This document shows positions 13,254 through 20,608 of a DNA stretch of 20,608 nucleotides, piece by piece. The position numbers and the translations under genes were made by a program. Under the pieces are notes generated by a model, which was given only the letters and a program-made list of their open reading frames with translations, ran no database searches and was not told the DNA's origin. The stretch comes from CAYTLW01 sp964438735. GTDB lineage: Bacteria; Myxococcota_A; UBA9042. Position 1 is the stretch's first letter; every line of letters starts with the position of its first letter. The DNA is taken from positions 1 to 20,608 of the forward strand of contig CAYTLW010000129.1 in the NCBI GenBank assembly GCA_964438735.1, written 5' to 3'.

Positions 13254-14537
13254 ATGCGCGCCAACCAGACCAGCGGCAGCAAGCACTCGACCCTGTTCCG
13301 CCATACATCGATGAACCGGCGAACCCTGGCCTTCGCGCCCGGGCTGGAGCGGGAGTTCGCTGCGGTCTATGCGCGCCGCTCCCTGGCCCAGGTGCGCTTT
13401 ACCCTGGTCGTCGGCTTGCTCTTCTATTCTGGGTTCGCCGGGCTGGATCTGCTCGTCGCGCCAGAGGTCGTGGGTTCGTTGTGGTGGATTCGATTCGCCG
13501 GCTTCCTGCCCCTGTCGCTGGTTCTGCTGGGCGCGTCCTTCCTGCCGGTCTTCCAACGCATCGGCCAGGCGCTGTTGACCGCGTGGGTCGTGTTCGCGGG
13601 CCTGGGCATCATCGCCATGATGACCATCGTGCCCGGCGACGCCGGCTATTCGTACTATGTCGGGCTGATCCTGGTGTTCATGGTCGGCTACACCTGGGCG
13701 CGCATCCGGTTCACCTGGGCGACCGCCGCCGGCTGGAGCCTGGTGCTGGCCTACGAGGTCGCCGCCATCTGGCTCATGGATACGCCCGCCCAGGTCCTGC
13801 TCAGCAATAACTACTTCTTTGTCGGCGCCAACGTGCTCGGCATGCTCGGCTGCTACGCCATCGAGCGCTATGCCCGCATGGAGTTCCTGGGCGCCTGCAA
13901 GCTGGACGACAAGCAGCGGCTGGTCGAGCGGGCCAACGAGGCCCTGGCCTCGGTCAACGAGCAGCTGGCCGTGGCCAACAGCGAACTGGAGCGGCTGGCC
14001 CGCTACGACGGCCTGACCGGCATCGCCAATCGGCGCATCTTCGACGAGACCCTGGCGGTGGAGTGGCGGCGCATGACCCGGGAGAAGAAGCCCATCGCCC
14101 TGGTGCTGGTCGACGTGGACCACTTCAAGGACTTCAACGACACCTATGGCCACCAGGCGGGCGATGACTGCCTCGTCCAGGTCGGGCGGGTGCTGGCCGA
14201 GAGCGCTCGACGTCCGGGCGACCTGGCCGCTCGTTATGGCGGCGAGGAGTTTGTCTTGCTGCTCGCCGATACGGACATGGACGGCGTCTGCCACGTGGCC
14301 ACCGCGCTCGAGGCGGCCGTGGACGGGTTGCGCATCGCGCACACTGGATCTTCCGTCGCTGACCACGTGACAGTGAGCATGGGCGTGGTGGCCCTGATCC
14401 CCCATGTCGGTCAGGCGCCCGCGGACCTGGTGGCTCTGGCCGATGCGGCTCTTTACGAGGCCAAAGAAGCCGGCCGGCACCGCTTCGTGCAGGCCCGCTT
14501 GCCGGACGGGACCCCAGCCCTGGCGAAGACGGCCTGA
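13254..14537 (+). CDS. Membrane-bound diguanylate cyclase (GGDEF)
   Basis: 427 aa. It makes cyclic di-GMP from two GTP at the inner membrane. Roughly six hydrophobic helices span residues 48-202, with no recognised sensor fold. A charged helical linker (about 216-251, probable coiled coil, VNEQLAVANSELERLARYDG) leads to the GGDEF domain. The active-site motif is intact as GGEEF at 329-333, and the inhibitory I-site RxxD is present as RPGD, five residues before it. DVDHFKDFND (metal binding) and YGHQAGDD are also intact, so the enzyme should be active and feedback-inhibited. ATG 13254 is chosen over the TTG at 13233 because GGAGG lies seven bases before it. It diverges from the ABC-class ATPase and converges on the isoaspartate methyltransferase. 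No EAL or HD-GYP partner is present. Confidence 0.92.
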   Translation: MRANQTSGSKHSTLFRHTSMNRRTLAFAPGLEREFAAVYARRSLAQVRFTLVVGLLFYSGFAGLDLLVAPEVVGSLWWIRFAGFLPLSLVLLGASFLPVFQRIGQALLTAWVVFAGLGIIAMMTIVPGDAGYSYYVGLILVFMVGYTWARIRFTWATAAGWSLVLAYEVAAIWLMDTPAQVLLSNNYFFVGANVLGMLGCYAIERYARMEFLGACKLDDKQRLVERANEALASVNEQLAVANSELERLARYDGLTGIANRRIFDETLAVEWRRMTREKKPIALVLVDVDHFKDFNDTYGHQAGDDCLVQVGRVLAESARRPGDLAARYGGEEFVLLLADTDMDGVCHVATALEAAVDGLRIAHTGSSVADHVTVSMGVVALIPHVGQAPADLVALADAALYEAKEAGRHRFVQARLPDGTPALAKTA

Positions 14538-14538
14538 G

Positions 14539-14555
14539 GCCCGGTCTGCTCGGGC
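14539..14555. terminator. Weak hairpin between convergent genes
   Basis: GCCCG (14539-14543) and CGGGC (14551-14555) can pair around a 7-base loop in the 22-base gap between the cyclase and the methyltransferase. It is short and lacks a T-run, so it is only a possible shared 3'-end signal. Confidence 0.25.
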
Positions 14556-14559
14556 GATT

Positions 14560-15390
14560 CTACCGCAACGCCTCGCCCGTCATGGGCACGAACATCACCG
14601 GGATGCCCGGCTTGCGATGCACCTTGCCCTGGCGATCGCGCTCGATGAGCACCAGCTTCTGCTGCATCCGCCCGCCCACCGGCAGGACCAGCCGACCGCC
14701 CGGCGCCAGCTGGTCGATCAGCGCCTGGGGTACGTGGTCGGGCGCCGCCGCCAGGATGATCACGTCGAAAGGGGCATGCTCTGGCAATCCGCGGTAGCCG
14801 TCGCCGCAGCGCACCGTGATGTTCTTGTAGCCCATCGCCGCCAGGTCGCGTTGGGCCCTGTCGGCCAGCGGACAGACGATCTCGATGCTCTGAACCGAGC
14901 CCACGATCTCGGCCAGGACGGCCGCCTGGTAGCCCGAACCGGTGCCCACGTCCAGCGCCTTTTCGCCGGGCCGGGCGCGCACCATCTGGGTCATCAGGGC
15001 GACGATATAAGGCTGCGAGATGGTCTGCCGATGGCCGATGGGCAGGGGGTGGTCGTTGTAGGCGTGCTTGCGCATCCCCTCCGGCACCAGGCGGTGGCGC
15101 TGCACGCGGGACATGGCGGCCAGCACGTGGCGGTCGTCGATGTCGCGATCGCTGAGCTGCTCCTTGACCATGCGTTTGCGGGCGGCGCGGGTGTCGTCCG
15201 TCTCCGGGGGCTGTGGCCGCTCCACACGGGCGGCCACCGGGGCCGCTGCCGCTGCCGACTTGGGCCGTTGCGCGGCCTCGCTTGTGGCGGACGTCGACGG
15301 CGCCTGGCGCTGGCAGCCACAGCCGCAGGTGGCGATGCAGGCGATGGCCAGGGCGGCCAGGGTCGCCGACTGTGGCAGTCCGAATCTCAT
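14560..15390 (-). CDS. pcm: Protein-L-isoaspartate O-methyltransferase with an N-terminal signal sequence
   Basis: 276 aa. It repairs aged proteins by methylating isoaspartyl residues with SAM. The catalytic domain (about 70-276) has PIGHRQTISQP (117-127), the SAM motif DVGTGSGYQAA (147-157), RCGDGYRG (194-201) and PQALIDQLAPGGRLVLPVG (221-239). The first 26 residues are a hydrophobic leader with a cluster CGCGC at 22-26, followed by an Ala/Pro/Ser-rich linker to residue 65. This suggests export, possibly as a lipoprotein, although the lipobox is not canonical. An ATG at 15390 is preferred to a TTG at 15414 because it begins the leader. It lies 20 bases after the dihydropyrimidinase gene and is probably co-transcribed with it. 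A cytoplasmic paralogue may exist elsewhere. Confidence 0.88.
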   Translation of the reverse strand: MRFGLPQSATLAALAIACIATCGCGCQRQAPSTSATSEAAQRPKSAAAAAPVAARVERPQPPETDDTRAARKRMVKEQLSDRDIDDRHVLAAMSRVQRHRLVPEGMRKHAYNDHPLPIGHRQTISQPYIVALMTQMVRARPGEKALDVGTGSGYQAAVLAEIVGSVQSIEIVCPLADRAQRDLAAMGYKNITVRCGDGYRGLPEHAPFDVIILAAAPDHVPQALIDQLAPGGRLVLPVGGRMQQKLVLIERDRQGKVHRKPGIPVMFVPMTGEALR

Positions 15391-15410
15391 GGGGTCATGA
15401 TAACCCGATT

Positions 15411-16799
15411 TCAACCGGCGAACGGCGCCCGCGAGACAAAGCTGCCGCCGCCGCGCTCGGCCCGCAGATCGCCATCGACGAACTGCAGCCGGCCGTTGGC
15501 CACCACGTGGCTGACCACGCCCTGGACCTCGAAGCCTTCAAACAGAGACCGGTCGCACTTCGAGCGGTGGGTTTGTGCGCTGATGGTGCGCGTGCCGGCC
15601 GGGTCGAGGATCGCCAGGTCGGCGTCGGCGCCGGGGTGGATGGCGCCCTTCTGCGGGTACATGCCGTAGATCTTCGCCGCGTTGGTGCTGACCAGCTCGA
15701 CGAAGCGCTGGCGGTTGAAGTGGCCGCCGTTGACGCCGTGATGCCAGAGCAGCTCGATGCGATGCTCCACGCCCGGGCCGCCGTTGGGGATCTTGGTGAA
15801 GTCGCCCTTGCCCATGACCTTCTGGTCGGCCAGGCGGAAGGGGCAGTGATCGGTGCCGATGGTGTGGAGCAGGCCGTTCTCCAGACCCTTCCAGAGCCAC
15901 TCGGAGTGGCCGGCGGGGCGGATCGGCGGGCTCATGACGAAGGTGGCCGCCTCGAAGTTCGGCTTGCGATAGACCGAGTCGTCCAGCAGCAGGTATTGCG
16001 GGCAGGTCTCGGCCCAGGCCTTCTGACCACGCACGCGCGCCTCGGCGTAGGCCTGGTAGGCGTCGCGACCGGACATGTGCACGAAACCGATGGGCGCTTC
16101 GTAGAGCTCGGCCAGGGTCAACGCCCGGCGCACGGCCTCGCCTTCGAGGATCGAGGGTCGGGAGGGCTCGTGCCACTCGGGGCCGGTCTTGCCTTCGGCG
16201 ATGAACCTCTTCTGCCGTTCGACGATGGCGTCGCCGTTCTCCGCATGCAGCCAGAGAAGGCCACCGCCGGCGGTGACCGCCTGCATGAAAGCGATGAGCG
16301 CCTCGTCGTCGACGCCGATGGCGCCCTTGTAGGCCATGAAGGCCTTGAACGAGGAGATGCCGTGCTCGCTGACGACTTTCGGGATCTCGGCCAGCACCTG
16401 CTCGCTGGGATCGGTGAGCGCCATGTGGAAGGCGAAGTCGGCCGGGCACTTGGCGGCCTTTTCGTGCCACGCGCCCAGGGCGTCGAAGAGCGAGCCGCCG
16501 ATGGCTGGGATGACGAAGTCGATGATGGTCGTGGTGCCGCCGGCCAGGGCCGAGGCGCTGCCGTTTTCGAAGTCGTCGGCGCTGATCGTGCCCATGAAAG
16601 GCAGCTCGAAGTGGGTATGCGGGTCGATGCCGCCCGGGAAGACGAACTGGCCCGAGGCGTCGATGACCTCGTCGCCCGCTCCGGCCCGAGCCGAGAGATC
16701 GCCACCTGCTGCCACGATCTTGCCGTCGTCGCACCAGATATCGCCGACGTATTCATCCAGCGCGGTCAGGATCGTGCCGTTCTTGATCAGGATGCCCAT
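15411..16799 (-). CDS. hydA: Dihydropyrimidinase / D-hydantoinase
   Basis: 462 aa, a cytoplasmic binuclear zinc amidohydrolase. It opens the ring of dihydropyrimidines (uracil/thymine breakdown) or 5-substituted hydantoins. The metal ligands are intact: H61 and H63 (DPHTHF), the carboxylated Lys in SSFKAFMAYK (K152 in this count), H185 (LHAENGD), H241 (FVHMSG) and D317 (GTDHCPF). The length is typical. The ATG at 16799 has GGGAGGA six bases upstream. It precedes pcm in a probable two-gene unit. The other pyrimidine-catabolism genes (dihydropyrimidine dehydrogenase, beta-ureidopropionase) are not in the window, so the native substrate is open. A promoter candidate lies at 16842-16870 in the divergent intergenic region. 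Confidence 0.93.
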   Translation of the reverse strand: MGILIKNGTILTALDEYVGDIWCDDGKIVAAGGDLSARAGAGDEVIDASGQFVFPGGIDPHTHFELPFMGTISADDFENGSASALAGGTTTIIDFVIPAIGGSLFDALGAWHEKAAKCPADFAFHMALTDPSEQVLAEIPKVVSEHGISSFKAFMAYKGAIGVDDEALIAFMQAVTAGGGLLWLHAENGDAIVERQKRFIAEGKTGPEWHEPSRPSILEGEAVRRALTLAELYEAPIGFVHMSGRDAYQAYAEARVRGQKAWAETCPQYLLLDDSVYRKPNFEAATFVMSPPIRPAGHSEWLWKGLENGLLHTIGTDHCPFRLADQKVMGKGDFTKIPNGGPGVEHRIELLWHHGVNGGHFNRQRFVELVSTNAAKIYGMYPQKGAIHPGADADLAILDPAGTRTISAQTHRSKCDRSLFEGFEVQGVVSHVVANGRLQFVDGDLRAERGGGSFVSRAPFAG

Positions 16800-16841
16800 G
16801 TCTGTCCTCCCAGTCTTGCGTTCGCCACCGATGGCGGCGGC

Positions 16842-16870
16842 AGCGTAGCCGCGCGCCGTTCAGCAGACAA
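16842..16870 (-). promoter_or_regulatory. Candidate sigma70-type promoter for hydA-pcm
   Basis: On the minus strand TTGTCT (16870-16865) and TACGCT (16847-16842) are 17 bases apart. They lie about 40 bases before the start codon of the dihydropyrimidinase gene. Boxes are partial matches but spacing is ideal. Confidence 0.4.
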
Positions 16871-16919
16871 GCGCATGCAAATCACGTCGATGGTCAATCC
16901 GATGTTCTTACGCCGGCGG

Positions 16920-16948
16920 TTGGCCCGCGACGGCCCATGCACTACCAT
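16920..16948 (+). promoter_or_regulatory. Candidate sigma70-type promoter for the radical SAM/DUF2330 unit
   Basis: TTGGCC (16920-16925) and TACCAT (16943-16948) are 17 bases apart, each matching the consensus at four positions. The transcript would start near 16955, just before a possible 17-codon leader frame and about 57 bases before the radical SAM start. Confidence 0.4.
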
Positions 16949-16961
16949 CGGGGCGGATCCC

Positions 16962-17015
16962 ATGGCATCTACAGCCAACGATTCCAAAACCCCCGAGGAG
17001 CCTAGCGCCCGATGA
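16962..17015 (+). CDS. Possible 17-aa leader peptide overlapping the radical SAM start
   Basis: An ATG at 16962 opens a frame of 17 residues (MASTANDSKTPEEPSAR). Its TGA overlaps the radical SAM ATG by the four bases ATGA, which is a typical translational-coupling arrangement. The ribosome site GGGGCGGA is weak. The frame may be fortuitous, because the same frame is open for hundreds of codons antisense to the neighbouring gene. Confidence 0.2.
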   Translation: MASTANDSKTPEEPSAR

Positions 17016-18406
17016 CCGTCGCCCTCATCAATCCGAACTACCAGCGAGCCATCGAGGCCATCGCCCAGACCACGGTCGGGCCGCCCATGGGGCTGGCCTA
17101 CCTGGCCGGCGCCCTGCGTGCGGCGGACATCAACGTGCGCATCGTCGACGCCAACGCGCTGCGTCTGGGTGCCGCCGAGACCATCGCCCGCAGCGGCTTT
17201 CATGACGCGGAGCTGATCGGCCTGACCGCCACTACACCGACCATCGACGCCTGCTACGAATTGTCCCGTGGCCTGCGGCTGTGCGGCTACAAGGGCCCCG
17301 TCGTCATCGGCGGACCGCATCCGTCCGCGTTGCCCGAGCAGACCCTACGCACCGAACACACCCTCACCGCCGTCTGCCTGGGCGAAGGCGAACAGACCAT
17401 CGTCGAGCTGGTCAGGGCCCTGCGCGAGGGCCGACCCATGAGCGACGTGCCCGGCATGGTGGTCCGCGACGGCGAGGACGTGGTCCGCACGGCGGAACGC
17501 ACCGAGACGGTGGACGTCGACAGCCTGGCGCCGCCGGCCCGCGACCTGCTGCCGTTGCCGGCGTACCTGTCGCCCGACGGCAGCAGCACCATGACGGTCA
17601 TCGCCTCGCGAGGCTGCCCGGCGCCGTGCAGCTACTGCGCCGTGCCGCGCCATTTCGGCCGCCACCTGCGGCGCCGGGATCCCGACCAGATCGCCGACGA
17701 GATCGAGGGCCTGGTCAAGGCCCACAACACCCGTTGGATCGACTTCATCGACGACACCTTCACCTGGAATCGGCGCTGGGTGCTGGCCCTGTGCGAGGCG
17801 CTGACCAGCCGTGGTCTGCACAAGCGCATCCAGTGGCTCTGCCTGACGCGCGTGGATCGCGTTGACCTGGAGCTGCTCCAGGCCATGCGCCAGGCTGGCT
17901 GCCGGCGCATCGAGATGGGCATCGAGTGCGCCAGTCCCGACGCCCTCGAGGCCTTGAAGAAGGGCATCGACGAAGACCAGGTGATCGACGCCTTCCAGAC
18001 TGCCCGCAAGGCCGGCATGGAGACCCTGGCCTTCGCCATGGTCAACGTGCCGGGCGAGAGCCTGGACGACATCGAACGAACGCGAAAGCTGCTGGCGAAA
18101 GCGCGACCCGACTTCCTGCAACTGACCTTCTGCACCCCCTACCCTGGCACGCCGCTCTACGTCGAGGCGCTGGCCAAGGGCATGTTGCGGACCACCGAGT
18201 TCAAGGACTTCCGTTTCCTCCGCAAGGTGGTGCTGGACAATGGCGTGCTCAGTCGCAGGCAGGTGCTGGATGCCCACAAGCGCCTGCAGCGCTCCTTCTG
18301 GCTCAGCCCGGGCACCGTCCTGCGCATGAGCAAGCGCGCCCTGACCGAGCCCGGCGCCCGCCTGGCCACTTTGCGCATGGCGCGCAAGGCCTGGCGCCAC
18401 CTCTGA
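17012..18406 (+). CDS. B12-binding-domain radical SAM enzyme
   Basis: 464 aa, unknown substrate. The N-terminal domain (about 1-150) has the cobalamin-binding fold pattern: IGLTATTPTIDACYELSRGL (residues 69-88), VVIGGPHPSALPE (97-109) and CLGEGEQTI (122-130). The His of a classical DxHxxG motif is absent (DANALRLG at 47-54). The radical SAM cluster motif is GCPAPCSYC with C202, C206 and C209, followed by DFIDDTF, an MGIECAS strand and a PGESLDD loop, the BchE/MiaB-like radical SAM pattern. The C-terminal 80 residues are rich in Arg. The ATG at 17012 has GAGGAG about 11 bases upstream, a wide spacing, and overlaps a short upstream frame. The DUF2330 gene follows after 21 bases and may be co-transcribed. 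The class is sure, the reaction is not. Confidence 0.87.
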   Translation: MTVALINPNYQRAIEAIAQTTVGPPMGLAYLAGALRAADINVRIVDANALRLGAAETIARSGFHDAELIGLTATTPTIDACYELSRGLRLCGYKGPVVIGGPHPSALPEQTLRTEHTLTAVCLGEGEQTIVELVRALREGRPMSDVPGMVVRDGEDVVRTAERTETVDVDSLAPPARDLLPLPAYLSPDGSSTMTVIASRGCPAPCSYCAVPRHFGRHLRRRDPDQIADEIEGLVKAHNTRWIDFIDDTFTWNRRWVLALCEALTSRGLHKRIQWLCLTRVDRVDLELLQAMRQAGCRRIEMGIECASPDALEALKKGIDEDQVIDAFQTARKAGMETLAFAMVNVPGESLDDIERTRKLLAKARPDFLQLTFCTPYPGTPLYVEALAKGMLRTTEFKDFRFLRKVVLDNGVLSRRQVLDAHKRLQRSFWLSPGTVLRMSKRALTEPGARLATLRMARKAWRHL

Positions 18407-18427
18407 GTCGCTCACTGGAGAATGCCC

Positions 18428-19573
18428 ATGCGCCGCATCATCCCCATGCTGGTCGCCCTCATGCTCGGCCTGCCGGCGCCCGCTGTCGCCTGTGGCGCCT
18501 TCTTCGCGGCGCAGCAGGGAGACGGTGCGCTGGCCAATGGCACGGGATTCGAGCTGGCGATCGCGCTCAATTCCTCCAACACCGTGATCTGGGACAAGGT
18601 GCAGTGGACCGGCGATGCGTCCAAGTTCGCCTGGGTCCTGCCCGTGCCCGTCGTCCCTTCTGAGGTCGCGCTGGCCAGCGAGCAGTTCTTTCAGGACCTG
18701 CGCAACAGCACCTATCCCCAGGTCTTCCCACCGCCTGCTGAGCCCCGTGGCCCCAGCGGACCGGGCTGCGCCTCTTCCAATGGCGAGGTGTTGATGGCCG
18801 GCGGCGCCGCCGGGCCCGACGAGGTCAAGGTGGTCGGGCAGGGCGCCGTGGGCGACTACGAGTGGGTCGTGCTCCAGGGCTCCGATGCGCAGTCCATCGA
18901 CGTCTGGTTGGTGGAGAAGGGCTACGCCGTGCCCGCCTCCGACAAGGCCGTGATGGGCAACTACATCGACAGTGGCTGGCTGTTCATGGCCATGCGTTTC
19001 AAGTTGAGCGCCAAGGCCAACACCGCCAGACCTCTGCGCATCACCCTGCCGGGCAACCACCCCACGGTGCCCTTGAAGCTGCTGCGTAACAGCACACAGG
19101 AATCCATGGACCTGACCATCTGGGCCCTCTCCACCGGGCGCATGGCGGCCAAGAACTACGACAGCGTCACCATCGACGGCAGCAAGTTGTGGTGGCTGAC
19201 CGACCAGAATCGCTCGACCTATCCCGAACTGCTCGGCACCACCGTCGCCGACGCCGGTGGTCGGGCCTTCGTCACCGAACATGCGGCGCCCTGGAGCCCC
19301 TGGACCTGGTCCGGCTCGCCGGCTGCGTCGGACTACGCCGCGTTGCCGACGGTATCTGGCGGCACGATCTGGGTGACCAGGCTGCGCACGAGGATCGCCC
19401 CCGACAAGCTGACAGAGGACCTGCAGTTGATCTCGTCGACCGATACGAGCCAGAAGCGCAGCCAATTCTACCTGGAGAGCGATCAGAAGGCCTGGGGGGG
19501 TGAAGCGTCGACATTCGGACTGCTGGCCCTGGCATTGCTCGGCCTGCTCTTGCGCCGCCGCCAGGAGCCGTGA
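18428..19573 (+). CDS. DUF2330 secreted protein with MYXO-CTERM-like C-terminus
   Basis: 381 aa. A signal peptide (MRRIIPMLVALMLGLPAPAVA) precedes a mature N-terminus CGAFF, a start typical of the DUF2330 family. The family hallmark WVLPVP is present (FAWVLPVPVVPSEV, near residue 68). The C-terminus is a hydrophobic helix (FGLLALALLGLLL) followed by RRR, as in MYXO-CTERM sorting tails, but without the expected cysteine before the helix. The protein would therefore cross the membrane once at its end and expose the body outside. The function of the family is unknown. ATG 18428 is chosen over 18422 because GGAG (18417-18420) is then at a normal distance of seven bases. It follows the radical SAM gene by 21 bases and is probably in its unit. 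Confidence 0.82.
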   Translation: MRRIIPMLVALMLGLPAPAVACGAFFAAQQGDGALANGTGFELAIALNSSNTVIWDKVQWTGDASKFAWVLPVPVVPSEVALASEQFFQDLRNSTYPQVFPPPAEPRGPSGPGCASSNGEVLMAGGAAGPDEVKVVGQGAVGDYEWVVLQGSDAQSIDVWLVEKGYAVPASDKAVMGNYIDSGWLFMAMRFKLSAKANTARPLRITLPGNHPTVPLKLLRNSTQESMDLTIWALSTGRMAAKNYDSVTIDGSKLWWLTDQNRSTYPELLGTTVADAGGRAFVTEHAAPWSPWTWSGSPAASDYAALPTVSGGTIWVTRLRTRIAPDKLTEDLQLISSTDTSQKRSQFYLESDQKAWGGEASTFGLLALALLGLLLRRRQEP

Positions 19574-19639
19574 GCGCCGATTGCCGTCGACACGCGCCGC
19601 CAGCCGGCCTAGTCAAGTAGGCAACAGGTCTGTGAATCA

Positions 19640-19658
19640 GGCGCCTTGCGACGGCGCC
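19640..19658 (+). promoter_or_regulatory. Perfect GGCGCC hairpin directly before a ribosome-binding site
   Basis: GGCGCC (19640-19645) and GGCGCC (19653-19658) pair around a 7-base loop and abut the ribosome site GGGAGG (19659-19664) of the HEAT-repeat gene. It could influence translation or be a leftover 3'-end stem of the upstream unit. The palindromic sequence is simple enough to arise by chance in high-GC DNA. Confidence 0.35.
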
Positions 19659-19673
19659 GGGAGGACATGGGTG

Positions 19674-20591
19674 ATGGCAGCGGACAAACCGAGTTGGGCG
19701 AACTCCCTGGCGGTCGCGGTGGCGCTTTGCGCGGCCCTGGCCATGCTGGCCACGACGGGCTGCAACCCGAGCGATCGGACCAAGAAGCGCCTGGAAGAGA
19801 CGTTGAAGAAGGAGAAGAAGGCGGCCGCCGAAGCGAAGCTGGCCGCCGAGCGTGCAGAGGCCGCGGAGAAGGAACGCAAGGAGGCCGAAGCGGCGGCGGC
19901 GGCGGAAGCGGCCAAGGTCTCCGAAGCCAGCGGCGCCATCGCTGTGGGCGAGCCGCTCGATCCTTTCCTGAAGACCGAAGAACTCACCGACGACGTCGAG
20001 CTGCGCGACGCCATCGCGAAGCTGGCCAACAGCCGACCGAACAAGGCGATGTTGTCCCTGCTGACCAAGAAGAAGGCCGAGGCGACCAAGGCGCTGGCCA
20101 AAGCTCTTTGGCACGAAAAGGCCAACGTGCGCAGCCAGTCGGGCGCGCTGCTGGCGCACGTCAAGGCCAAGGGCGAGCTCATCGACAAGGCGTTGACCCG
20201 TTCCATCCGGACCGAGCCCGACCGGGATGTGCGCGCGATGGTCACCAAGTCGCTGGTGGCGCTGGAGTTCAAGTCCATGGTGCCGCTGCTCATCGACGTG
20301 CTGGCCCGCGATCGCGAAGGCCAGGTGCGGGCCAACGCCGCCTACGCGCTGGGGGCCATCGGCGACCACAAGGCGGTGGACCCCCTGATCGCCGCGTTGG
20401 CCGACACCGAGACCTGGGTGCGTATGCGTTCGGTCACGGCGCTGCGCCGACTCAAGGCGCGCAAGGCGGTGCCGGCGTTGCAGCGCATGTTGAGCGACAA
20501 GAACGTGCTCGTTCGCCAGGACACGGTGCGCGCCCTCAAGGCCATCACGGGCAAGCGATACAAAGAGAAGGCGCCGCGGCTGATCCAGTAG
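19674..20591 (+). CDS. HEAT-repeat lipoprotein with Lys/Glu/Ala coiled coil
   Basis: 305 aa, function unknown. The N-terminus is a hydrophobic signal ending in LATTGC with C30 as the likely lipidated residue; the -3 position is Thr, so the lipobox is less than ideal. Residues 36-85 are a Lys/Glu/Ala-rich helix (RLEETLKKEKKAAAEAKLAA) likely to form a coiled coil. From about residue 105 to 300 runs an array of HEAT-type repeats, clearest in QVRANAAYALGAIGDHKAVD, WVRMRSVTALRRLKARKAVP and LVRQDTVRALKAI, as in PBS-lyase HEAT-like proteins. These repeats make a scaffold for protein binding. Both GTG 19671 and ATG 19674 fit the ribosome site GGGAGG; ATG is chosen. It follows the DUF2330 gene by 100 bases. 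The protein ends normally before the right edge. Confidence 0.82.
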   Translation: MAADKPSWANSLAVAVALCAALAMLATTGCNPSDRTKKRLEETLKKEKKAAAEAKLAAERAEAAEKERKEAEAAAAAEAAKVSEASGAIAVGEPLDPFLKTEELTDDVELRDAIAKLANSRPNKAMLSLLTKKKAEATKALAKALWHEKANVRSQSGALLAHVKAKGELIDKALTRSIRTEPDRDVRAMVTKSLVALEFKSMVPLLIDVLARDREGQVRANAAYALGAIGDHKAVDPLIAALADTETWVRMRSVTALRRLKARKAVPALQRMLSDKNVLVRQDTVRALKAITGKRYKEKAPRLIQ

Positions 20592-20608
20592 CGAATCAAG
20601 CTCCTAGA

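Noticed and set aside
13079..13282. N-terminal extension of the ABC-class ATPase
   Set aside because: The added residues are Pro/Arg-rich, lie outside the family and overlap the ribosome site and start region of the divergent cyclase gene.
15213..17015. 600-codon open frame antisense to the dihydropyrimidinase gene
   Set aside because: No ribosome site, no motif, low-complexity composition; the opposite strand carries a complete metal-ligand set. Only its last 18 codons are kept as a possible leader.

Overview
The window looks like a piece of chromosome from a high-GC, Gram-negative, predatory- or myxobacteria-type bacterium (Myxococcota or a near 'deltaproteobacterial' relative). The evidence is the uniformly high GC, several lipoproteins with long low-complexity Asp/Thr/Ala/Gly linkers, a Myxococcus-type cysteine-rich repeat (CDDGN motif), a DUF2330 secreted protein with a MYXO-CTERM-like tail, and the PF09818-type 'ATPase of the ABC class'. 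No rRNA, tRNA, phage, transposase or CRISPR locus was seen. Fourteen complete protein genes are supported, and a gene end may lie at the left edge.

Region 1 (84-4360, minus strand) is a compact four-gene run read right to left. It holds a Cys-rich lipoprotein, an adenosine-deaminase-family enzyme (7-nt overlap), a second lipoprotein with a TDTVTGTD-type linker (4-nt overlap), and an arsenite methyltransferase of the arsenosugar-pathway type. Region 2 (4472-6340, plus strand) is a two-gene unit: a peptide deformylase with a lipoprotein-type signal sequence overlaps by ATGA a paraoxonase/arylesterase homologue that keeps essentially every catalytic residue of vertebrate PON1. Region 3 (6440-8794) is a 784-aa secreted mosaic protein with a P-domain, a Myxococcus cysteine repeat and a glycine-rich C-terminal third.

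Region 4 (8795-9127) is the only non-coding stretch longer than 300 bases. It carries four direct repeats of C(G/A)TACCAC at 23-24 bp spacing, a perfect 13-bp palindrome and a perfect hairpin. It precedes a 90-aa single-pass membrane protein of unknown function with a good downstream terminator.

Region 5 (9567-13078, minus strand) holds a B12-binding-type radical SAM enzyme and the ABC-class ATPase. A membrane diguanylate cyclase diverges from the ATPase. Region 6 (14560-16799, minus strand) pairs a dihydropyrimidinase with a signal-peptide-bearing protein-L-isoaspartate methyltransferase. Region 7 (16920-20591, plus strand) has a second B12-type radical SAM enzyme, the DUF2330 protein and a HEAT-repeat lipoprotein. 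Divergent promoter candidates lie between regions 6 and 7.

The recurring theme is the cell envelope. At least eight products are exported or membrane-bound, and two of them (deformylase and isoaspartate methyltransferase) belong to families that are normally cytoplasmic. I did not find a clear-cut new defence or mobile system. The most unusual signals are the repeat array at 8914-8993, the lipoprotein deformylase-paraoxonase pair, and the exported protein-repair-type enzymes.
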